DNA of 38,083 nucleotides from NCBI GenBank assembly GCA_021372245.1, contig JAJFUV010000340.1, positions 1 to 38,083 on the forward strand, read 5' to 3'. Origin of the DNA: Terriglobales bacterium. Its GTDB lineage: Bacteria > Acidobacteriota > Terriglobia > Bryobacterales > Bryobacteraceae. The first letter of the stretch is position 1, and each line of letters starts with the position of its first letter. Position numbers and translations under genes: made by a program. The notes beneath the pieces were generated by a model that saw only the letters and a program-made list of their open reading frames with translations, made no database searches and was not told the DNA's origin. Below, piece by piece: positions 32,173 to 38,083 of this stretch.

Positions 32173-33923
32173 CACAGGACTTTCATCACGATCATCGTCT
32201 GGTCGTCCCCCAGCGGCAGTTCACCGCGAAACGCATCGAGATCCTTCCAGATAGCGTCCAGAATCCCGGCGGGAGCTTGTGTATGAATGCCGGTGAGGAG
32301 CCGGATCAACGGTCCCCGGCCGTACTCCTCCTTCCCAGCGTTTTGCTGATCCTGCACCCCGTCGGAGTAAAGCAGGACCAGGTCGCCGGGCTCGGCCTGG
32401 AAGCGGACTTCTTCGTACTCCCTGTCATCCAGCAGGCCCAGCGGCACCCCTTCCACACGCGGACGGATGATCTTGCCGCCGCGCACGATGAGAGGCGGCA
32501 CCGCGCCGGCATTGGCCATGTTCAGTGTCCGCGATTGCGCGTTCCAATCCAGCATCAGAAGGGAGACGTACTGTGCATCCACACGCCGTTCGAGCAGGGC
32601 CGCGTTCAACGCCCGCATGAGTTGCGCCGGACTGCGTCCGCGCCGCCCCAGGCTGCGCAGCAACCCGCCCACCATTGCTCCAAACAATGCCGCTGCCGCG
32701 CCGTGCCCGCTCGAGTCGCCGAACGCCACCAGGGCCTGATTGTTCGGGCTGTCGAAGAAGTCGAACAAGTCGCCGCTGATTTCGCCCGACGGGCGGAATC
32801 CGATGGCGATTTCCAGCCCGGCAATATCGGGCGGCTGTTGCGGAAGCAGGACCTCCTGCAGCTCACGGGCGGCTTCCAGATCCTTATCCAGCCGCCGTTC
32901 GCGTTGGGCCACTTCCTCATAGAGCCGCGCATTCTCGACGCTGCTGGCAATCTGCGGCGCGAGCAGCGACAGCGTCCGCACGTGGTCCTCGATAAAATGC
33001 CCCAGCCGCTCGCTTTCCAGGTCCATCACACCCACTACACGGTCTTTCACCACCAGCGGGATGGCCACTTCCGAACGGATATCCGGATGCGAGGGGATGT
33101 AGCGCGGGTCGGCCAGCGTGTTGTCCACGCGCACAGCTTCGCCAGATTCCGCCGCCGCGCCCGTGATGCCTTTGCCGAAAGGAATGTTGTCCAGATCCAC
33201 GCGCTTGTCGTAGCGCAGGCTGAAGCGGTTGTGTAGAAACTTCCGCTCTTCGTCCAGCAGCAGAATGCTGAAGCCGTGGTAGTCGATAATCTGGCGCACG
33301 CTTTCGGCGATGCGCTTGAGCAGGACATCAACATCCAGGATCGACGCGAATTCCTGCGACAGGTGCGCCAGCGCTCGCAGCGTCCGGTTCTGGCGCTCGA
33401 CGCGGCGGTATAAGCGCGCGTTGTCGATGGCCACCGCCACGCGCGAGGCGATCAGGCGCAACAGCGACCGCTCGTACTCGTCATAGGCGTTGACCCGCGT
33501 CGATTGAATATCGATTACGCCCACCAGCCTGCCGCGCGCCTCCATGGGCACGGCCAGTTCCGTGCGCACCGCGTCGACGGTATTCAGATACCGCGAATCC
33601 GTGCGCACGTCGGGAACCAGAATGGGCTTCCGCTCGCGAGCCACGGCGCCCGTGATCCCCTCACCCAGCGGGATCACCAGGTTGCGGACCACCTCCTCAC
33701 GATGGCCGATGGCGTGGCGGATACGCAGCCCCCCGCGCTTCTCGCTGTAAAGCAGGATGGCGAAAAGCTCGTAAGGGATCACCTGCGCGACGATGTTGGC
33801 GACGTTGGCAAGCAGCCGGTCCAGCTCGAGAGTCTCCGAAGTGGCTGCGGCGACTTCCAGCAGGAAATCCAGCAGTTCGGCGCGTTCCCGGAAGCGTACG
33901 GATGATTTTCGATGTCCCGGCAT
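32172..33923 (-). CDS. GAF-GAF-PP2C (SpoIIE/RsbU-type) serine phosphatase
   Basis: 583-residue cytoplasmic signalling protein. First GAF domain at about residues 25-170 (IPLGEGITGAVARERKPILV, ELAVPMEARGRLVGVIDIQS), second GAF at about 185-335 (IPFGKGITGAAAESGEAVRV, EVAIPLVVKDRVVGVMDLES), a helical linker (DLEAARELQEVLLPQQPP), then a PP2C domain at about 370-580 with metal motifs SGEISGDLFDFF, FGDSSGHGAAAALF, LLYSDGVQDQQ and GDDQTMIVMKV. Such proteins usually dephosphorylate anti-sigma-antagonist (STAS) proteins in partner-switching systems; no STAS or anti-sigma kinase gene lies in the window. It follows deoC by 12 bases and overlaps lysA. Confidence 0.92.
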   Translation of the reverse strand: MPGHRKSSVRFRERAELLDFLLEVAAATSETLELDRLLANVANIVAQVIPYELFAILLYSEKRGGLRIRHAIGHREEVVRNLVIPLGEGITGAVARERKPILVPDVRTDSRYLNTVDAVRTELAVPMEARGRLVGVIDIQSTRVNAYDEYERSLLRLIASRVAVAIDNARLYRRVERQNRTLRALAHLSQEFASILDVDVLLKRIAESVRQIIDYHGFSILLLDEERKFLHNRFSLRYDKRVDLDNIPFGKGITGAAAESGEAVRVDNTLADPRYIPSHPDIRSEVAIPLVVKDRVVGVMDLESERLGHFIEDHVRTLSLLAPQIASSVENARLYEEVAQRERRLDKDLEAARELQEVLLPQQPPDIAGLEIAIGFRPSGEISGDLFDFFDSPNNQALVAFGDSSGHGAAAALFGAMVGGLLRSLGRRGRSPAQLMRALNAALLERRVDAQYVSLLMLDWNAQSRTLNMANAGAVPPLIVRGGKIIRPRVEGVPLGLLDDREYEEVRFQAEPGDLVLLYSDGVQDQQNAGKEEYGRGPLIRLLTGIHTQAPAGILDAIWKDLDAFRGELPLGDDQTMIVMKVL

Positions 33924-33935
33924 CGGAACGAGCGG

Positions 33936-34814
33936 CTAGGCTGCGGCGGCCTCGACGATCTTGACGCTGGCGCTGGCGCCAATGCGCGTGGCGCCCGCAG
34001 CCGTCATCTTTTTCAGGTCCTCCAGCGTGCGGATACCGCCCGCTGCTTTCACGCCCATCTCCGGACCTACCACCTTGCGCATGAGCGCCACGTCTTCCGC
34101 GGTCGCTCCCGCCGGTCCGAACCCCGTGGACGTCTTGACGAAATCGGCGTTCGCCATCTTGGCCAGCGTACAGGCCACGGCTTTCTGCATGTTGTCCAGC
34201 AGCGCCGTTTCGAGAATGACCTTCAGGATGGCTCCATGACGGTGGCAGGCCTCGGCCACCACCTGGATATCGTCCTTCACGGTATTGAGGTCGCCCGAGC
34301 GCAGTGCGCCGACGTTGATCACCATGTCGACTTCCTGCGCGCCGTCGCGCACGGCTTGTTCGGCTTCGGCCACCTTCACGCTGGTAGCGCAGGCTCCCAG
34401 CGGGAACCCGGCCACTGTGCACACCTTAACGCCGGTTCCAGCGAGTTCCCTGGCCGCAAGCGGCACCCAATAGGAGTTCAGGCAAACGCTGGCGAAACCG
34501 TACGTGCGCGCTTCGGCGCAGAGCCTGCGGATGTCGTCGCGCGTCGCGTCCGGCTTGAGCAGCGTGTGATCGATCAACTTTGCGATGCCCGGCTCGAGCT
34601 TTCGCACGCCATGGCACGATGACACGCGGTCGGCGCCCGCGGCCACGATCTCGCGCGTCTTGTGGACACAGGAATGAGCGTTCGAGCCGCAACAGGAGCC
34701 GCAGGTCTTTCCGCCGCCTCCACCGCAGCCACCGGACGCCGCTCCGGATCCCAAGCGCGCCAGAAACGCCTCTCCAATGCCGGCTACGATTTGTTCGAGT
34801 TCGCTTGTGACCAC
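33936..34814 (-). CDS. deoC: Deoxyribose-phosphate aldolase with Cys/Gly-rich N-terminal extension
   Basis: 292 residues. The core from about residue 80 ([12 protein letters not shown]) is a normal class I DeoC that splits 2-deoxyribose-5-phosphate into acetaldehyde and glyceraldehyde-3-phosphate: Asp163 in [11 protein letters not shown], Schiff-base Lys227 in [10 protein letters not shown], Lys256 in VKAAGGIRT. Common DeoC proteins of about 220 residues begin at the LIDHT segment. Here about 78 residues precede it: an amphipathic helix ([19 protein letters not shown]), a Gly-rich linker and five cysteines at 30, 38, 41, 42 and 49. The helix-plus-linker design resembles cargo-targeting peptides of bacterial microcompartments. 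The start is a GTG at 34814, overlapping rpiB by 31 bases; it is uncertain but needed to include the helix. Confidence 0.9.
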   Translation of the reverse strand: MVTSELEQIVAGIGEAFLARLGSGAASGGCGGGGGKTCGSCCGSNAHSCVHKTREIVAAGADRVSSCHGVRKLEPGIAKLIDHTLLKPDATRDDIRRLCAEARTYGFASVCLNSYWVPLAARELAGTGVKVCTVAGFPLGACATSVKVAEAEQAVRDGAQEVDMVINVGALRSGDLNTVKDDIQVVAEACHRHGAILKVILETALLDNMQKAVACTLAKMANADFVKTSTGFGPAGATAEDVALMRKVVGPEMGVKAAGGIRTLEDLKKMTAAGATRIGASASVKIVEAAAA

Positions 34815-35434
34815 GATCTGTAACGCCGCTCCAATTCGGAGATCTTATCGACACGCGCCGTGTGGCGGCCGCCGGCGAAAGGCGTCTCCAACCACGTCCG
34901 CAACACCGATTCCGCTTGAGTCGGCGTCAGCAAACGCCCGCCCAAAGTGAGCACATTCGCGTTGTTGTGCTCGCGGCTGTTGCGCGCGGACGCCCTATCA
35001 TAACATAGGGCCGCGCGAATGCCCGGAAGCTTGTTGGCGGCCATCGCCGAGCCGATTCCCGCGCCGTCGATGATCACGCCGCGAGCCGCCTTTCCCTCCA
35101 CAACCAGCAGCGCCACTTTCTCGGCAATATCCGGATAATCCACCGGCTTTTCTTCCGCGACGCCCACGTCGCGCACCGCCAGGCCCATCTCTTCAATGAC
35201 TGGTTTCAGGAATTCCTTGAGGGCGAAACCGCCGTGATCGGCTCCTAGAGCCACCGTCTTCTCGGGCGGCGCCAGCCCCGGAACCTCGCTGGCGGGAACC
35301 TCCACGATGCGCACGCCCCGTGCCGCCGCCATGTCGCGTGCCGAGGGTGTGAACAGCGTACCTTCCGCGACGCGCAGTTCGCCTTCGGCTGGAATATCGC
35401 CTTCGGTTACGACTTTGCGCCCCATCTTTTCCAT
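34784..35434 (-). CDS. rpiB: RpiB/LacAB-family sugar-phosphate isomerase with N-terminal extension
   Basis: 216 residues. The core starts near residue 60: [47 protein letters not shown], and [18 protein letters not shown] match RpiB, which interconverts ribose-5-P and ribulose-5-P. The residue at the E. coli RpiB catalytic Cys position is Asp here (IIDGAG for IICGTG). The first 58 residues ([20 protein letters not shown], then [19 protein letters not shown]) are extra; to my knowledge similar segments occur in proteins of microcompartment loci. The ATG at 35434 has no clear ribosome site; the ATG at 35425 is an alternative. It overlaps deoC and follows rbsC by 18 bases. Confidence 0.88.
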   Translation of the reverse strand: MEKMGRKVVTEGDIPAEGELRVAEGTLFTPSARDMAAARGVRIVEVPASEVPGLAPPEKTVALGADHGGFALKEFLKPVIEEMGLAVRDVGVAEEKPVDYPDIAEKVALLVVEGKAARGVIIDGAGIGSAMAANKLPGIRAALCYDRASARNSREHNNANVLTLGGRLLTPTQAESVLRTWLETPFAGGRHTARVDKISELERRYRSWSQANSNKS

Positions 35435-35452
35435 TGTAGCGGAGGCCGCCGG

Positions 35453-36376
35453 TTACGCGCTCATTTTGCGCTTGCGAAGTTCATCTACCGTCACCGCAAG
35501 AATGATCACCGCGCCGATGATGGCCTGTTGCAGGTACGGCGAGATGCCCAGCAGGTCGCTGCCGTTCGACAGCAGCCCCATGATGAAGGCGCCGATCAGC
35601 GTTCCTATGACGCTGCCTTCCCCGCCCCGCAGGCTGCCGCCGCCGATGACCACAGCCGCGATGGCCTGCAATTCGTACCCCTGCCCGGCGGTGGGCTGCC
35701 CGGTCATCAGGCGCGAGGCCTCGATCATGCCGGCCAGTCCGGTAAGCACGCCGCAGATGGCATAGACTGCCGTGGTGTGAAACGCCACCGGAATCCCTGC
35801 GTAAAGTGCCGCGCTTTCGTTGCTGCCGATGGCGAACACGTAACGGCCCAACCGCGTGTGCTCCAGCACTACGTGCGTCGCCAGGGCGCAGATCACCAAC
35901 AGCCACAACACGAAGGGTACGCCGAACAGAACCCCTTCGCCCAAAAACGAGAACGACTGCGGGATGCGATGCACCGGCAGGCCGTTGGAGACGATGAGCG
36001 TGGTGCCTCGGAAGATGCCCAGCGTGCCGAGCGTCACGATGAACGGATTGATCTTCAGCCGCGTGATCAGGGAGCCGTTCACGAGGCCGCAGGCCAACCC
36101 CGTAAGCACGCCTACTGCCACGCCCACCGGTATGGACGCGCCGCGCTCCATGGCCATGGCGCCGAACAAGCCGCTCATGGCGAGAATGGCGCCCACCGAG
36201 AGGTCTATCCCCCCGCTGATGATTACCAGCGTCATGCCCAGGCCCATGATGTTGAACACAGCCGTCTGACGGGCCACGCTCGCCAGGTTGGTCTGGGTCA
36301 GGAAATAAGGGCTGGCCAGCGCCAGGCCGGCGAACAGAACGATGAGAGTCAGAAACGGCAGCAGCCGTTGTATCAT
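35453..36376 (-). CDS. rbsC: ABC sugar transporter permease, RbsC type
   Basis: 307-residue permease of the ribose/xylose/galactose (CUT2) importer family with 8-10 hydrophobic helices. Family signatures: MLVTLV-like GMTLVIISGGIDLSVGAIL, VNGSLITRLKINPFIVTLGT, FAIGSNESAALYAGIPV and GGGSLRGGEGSVIGTLIGAF. The ATG at 36376 has AAGGAG/AGGTGG just upstream, within 12 bases of the rbsA stop. No substrate-binding protein gene (rbsB) is in the operon, so it must be outside the window or shared. Confidence 0.93.
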   Translation of the reverse strand: MIQRLLPFLTLIVLFAGLALASPYFLTQTNLASVARQTAVFNIMGLGMTLVIISGGIDLSVGAILAMSGLFGAMAMERGASIPVGVAVGVLTGLACGLVNGSLITRLKINPFIVTLGTLGIFRGTTLIVSNGLPVHRIPQSFSFLGEGVLFGVPFVLWLLVICALATHVVLEHTRLGRYVFAIGSNESAALYAGIPVAFHTTAVYAICGVLTGLAGMIEASRLMTGQPTAGQGYELQAIAAVVIGGGSLRGGEGSVIGTLIGAFIMGLLSNGSDLLGISPYLQQAIIGAVIILAVTVDELRKRKMSA

Positions 36377-36388
36377 TCCACCTGCTCC

Positions 36389-37876
36389 TTAAGCCGCGTC
36401 GCCATCCAGCGCCGCGTAACGCATGATCTCTTCCTGTGTGGTCCGCCCGGGCAATTCCGCTGTGATGCGCCCCTGTCGCATGACCAGGATCCGGTCCGCC
36501 ACCTGTAGCAGTTCAGGCAATTCGGAACTCACCATAAGGATGGCTGCGCCCGCGCGCGCCAGTTCGTCCATAAGCTGGAACACTTCCCCCTTCGCGCCCA
36601 CGTCGATGCCGCGCGCCGGCTCGTCGAACAGGAAAATACCCGCCTCGCGCAGCAGCCACTTGGCGATGACCACCTTCTGCTGATTGCCTCCGCTGAGCCG
36701 CCCGGCAAGCTGCTTCGCCGAATCCGCGCGAATCCGCAGGCGGGAACTGAACTCCGCAACCGCCTTGCCCTCCGCGGCGTGATTGAGAAAACCGAACCCG
36801 CTGTACTTCTCCAGGCCCGCCAGGCTCATGTTGCAGCCCAAGGAGAGCCCCATCGCCAGGCCGTACTTCTGGCGGTCCTCCGGAATCAGCGCGATGCCGG
36901 CGCGCACGGCCGCACGCGGGGAATCCACGCTGGCTTGCTTCCCATCGACCAGTACTCGTCCGCCATCGATGCGATCCAGGCCGAACAGCGCGCGGCACAA
37001 CTCCGTCCGCCCCGCGCCCACTAATCCCGCCACGCCGACGATCTCGCCCGAGTGCAGCGTGAAACTAAGGTCCTTGAGCAGCGGCGCGCGGCTCAGATGC
37101 TCGACCGTAAGCCTTGCCCTACCCGGCGGCAGGGCTTCCCGCTCGTAGATCGCGGTCACTTCCCGGCCCACCATGTAATGGATGATGTGCTCGGTCGTGA
37201 GCGAGGCCAGTTCGCCGGTATGCACCCTCTCGCCGTCGCGCAGGATCGTTACCCGATCGCCCACGGCGCGCAGTTCCTCCAACCGGTGCGTGATGTAGAT
37301 GACCCCCATGCCGCGCTCGCGCAGCGCGCGCACGATGCGGAAGACCTCCGCTGTCTCCGATTCCGACAACGCCGAAGTCGGCTCGTCGAAAATCAGCAGA
37401 CTCGATCCGTGCTGGATGGCGCGGCAAATCTCCACCAGTTGCTTGCCAGCGGGACTGAGTTTGTCGACCCGCCAGTCGGCTTGTAGCGGGAAGCCGTGCT
37501 CCTCGATGAGCCTGGCTGCCTGCTCCTGCATGCGGCGGCGGTTCACCCAACCTAGCGGCAGGCGAGGCTCGCGCCCCAGAAAGATGTTCTCGGCTACAGT
37601 CATGTGCGGCGCCAACTGCGACTCCTGGTGCACCATGGCGATGCCCACCGCAGCCGCTTCCACGGGCCGCCGGAAGTCCGCCGGGCGGCCTTTGAAGAGC
37701 ATCTCGCCGGCGTCGCGCTGCAGCATGCCGGCGACGATCTTCATCATCGTGGACTTGCCCGCGCCGTTCTCGCCGAGCAGGAGATGCACTTCGCCCGCCT
37801 CGACCACCAGGTTGGCCGCCCGCAGCGCCGCCACGCCGCCGAACCGCTTTTGGATACCCTTCAGCTCGAGAAGCAC
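36389..37876 (-). CDS. rbsA: ABC sugar transporter ATP-binding protein, RbsA type
   Basis: 495 residues with two fused ATPase domains, typical of CUT2 importers. Domain 1: Walker A GENGAGKST (Lys41), signature LSPAGKQLVEICRA, Walker B LLIFDEPTSAL. Domain 2: degenerate Walker A GLVGAGRTELCRALFG, signature LSGGNQQKVVIAKWLL, Walker B IFLFDEPARGIDVGAK. It drives uptake of ribose or a related pentose, deoxysugar or methylpentose. The start is a GTG at 37876 without a clear ribosome site. It is the first gene of the minus-strand operon rbsA-rbsC-rpiB-deoC. Confidence 0.93.
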   Translation of the reverse strand: MLLELKGIQKRFGGVAALRAANLVVEAGEVHLLLGENGAGKSTMMKIVAGMLQRDAGEMLFKGRPADFRRPVEAAAVGIAMVHQESQLAPHMTVAENIFLGREPRLPLGWVNRRRMQEQAARLIEEHGFPLQADWRVDKLSPAGKQLVEICRAIQHGSSLLIFDEPTSALSESETAEVFRIVRALRERGMGVIYITHRLEELRAVGDRVTILRDGERVHTGELASLTTEHIIHYMVGREVTAIYEREALPPGRARLTVEHLSRAPLLKDLSFTLHSGEIVGVAGLVGAGRTELCRALFGLDRIDGGRVLVDGKQASVDSPRAAVRAGIALIPEDRQKYGLAMGLSLGCNMSLAGLEKYSGFGFLNHAAEGKAVAEFSSRLRIRADSAKQLAGRLSGGNQQKVVIAKWLLREAGIFLFDEPARGIDVGAKGEVFQLMDELARAGAAILMVSSELPELLQVADRILVMRQGRITAELPGRTTQEEIMRYAALDGDAA

Positions 37877-37942
37877 GATAAACGTACCAGTCTAATGGAA
37901 AACACGGCCGGAGGGCGGCTTCAAAGCCGCGCGTGTGTCAAA

Positions 37943-37960
37943 CCGTAATCCGTCCGTAAT
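37943..37960. repeat. CCGTAAT direct repeat with 11-bp period upstream of rbsA
   Basis: CCGTAAT at 37943-37949 and 37954-37960, one helical turn apart, lie in the divergent region before rbsA. A perfect minus-strand TTGACA (37936-37941) touches it, but no -10 box stands at the right distance. This could be an activator or repressor site. A nearby GCGGCT/AGCCGC hairpin with a TCAA loop (37915-37930) is also present. Confidence 0.35.
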
Positions 37961-38072
37961 GTGATGGGCGGGGGCGGTTAGCGCGTGGCGAGTCCAAACC
38001 TGACGGAGACTTGACCTCAGCTTGCGGCTCGGCACGCGCCAAGTTCACCACCTCAGCGCAAGAGGAGTGGTC

Positions 38073-38083
38073 ATGGCCGATCC
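38073..38083 (+). CDS. Probable start of a divergent gene (partial, 3 full codons)
   Basis: ATG at 38073-38075 (MAD...) preceded by AGAGGAG (38061-38067) at 5 bases. It runs off the right edge, so the product cannot be named. A regulator or further sugar gene is possible from its position opposite rbsA, but this is a guess. Confidence 0.4.

Noticed and set aside
1..38083. CRISPR arrays, insertion sequences, rRNA genes and phage modules
   Set aside because: I looked for regularly spaced repeats, transposase motifs, rRNA segments and phage structural genes and found none.

Overview
The window is GC-rich, densely packed bacterial chromosome. It probably comes from an Acidobacteriota member of the Solibacter/Bryobacter type. 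That placement is an inference from gene content: two Oar-like TonB-dependent receptors with an N-terminal carboxypeptidase-regulatory domain, paired neutral-ceramidase-like hydrolases, an M81 (MlrC) peptidase, GAF-GAF-PP2C phosphatase and many small secreted beta-sandwich proteins. No rRNA, phage, insertion sequence or CRISPR array was seen.

Layout. (1) 1-7584, minus strand: a respiratory complex I operon in the order nuoA-C-D-E-F-G-H-J, running off the left edge. It is tightly packed and has a good sigma70-type promoter. nuoB and nuoI are missing from their usual places. (2) 7634-11349: an M81 peptidase and an SDR dehydrogenase on the minus strand, divergent from an MFS organic-anion/sugar-acid transporter on the plus strand. 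(3) 11410-11499: tRNA-Ser(UGA). (4) 11648-24576, plus strand: a tandem duplication of a two-gene cassette (1157-aa outer-membrane receptor plus 442-aa secreted ceramidase-like hydrolase), with an Asp/Glu racemase between the copies and a GH20 hexosaminidase after them. This looks like a scavenging locus for an amide-containing glycan or glycolipid. (5) 24590-26253, minus strand: two overlapping amidohydrolase-fold genes, one with a normal metal site and one that has lost all recognisable metal ligands. (6) 26506-30930, plus strand: a Na+/H+ antiporter, a TolB-like propeller, then a compact set of a LysW-like zinc-ribbon protein with a polyacidic tail, two small secreted transthyretin-like proteins, a CxxS redoxin and a TlpA-type thioredoxin. 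(7) 30931-37876, minus strand: rbsA-rbsC-rpiB-deoC followed by a GAF-GAF-PP2C phosphatase and lysA. A divergent gene probably starts at the right edge.

Most interesting points: the LysW-like orphan, whose acidic tail is encoded by the same DNA as the basic signal-peptide start of the next gene; DeoC and RpiB with unusual N-terminal extensions that resemble microcompartment cargo; the duplicated receptor/hydrolase cassettes, which keep a strong intercistronic hairpin in the same place although its sequence is unrelated; the amidohydrolase/pseudo-amidohydrolase pair; and the nuo operon lacking nuoB and nuoI. All family assignments were made by reading motifs; no database search was run.
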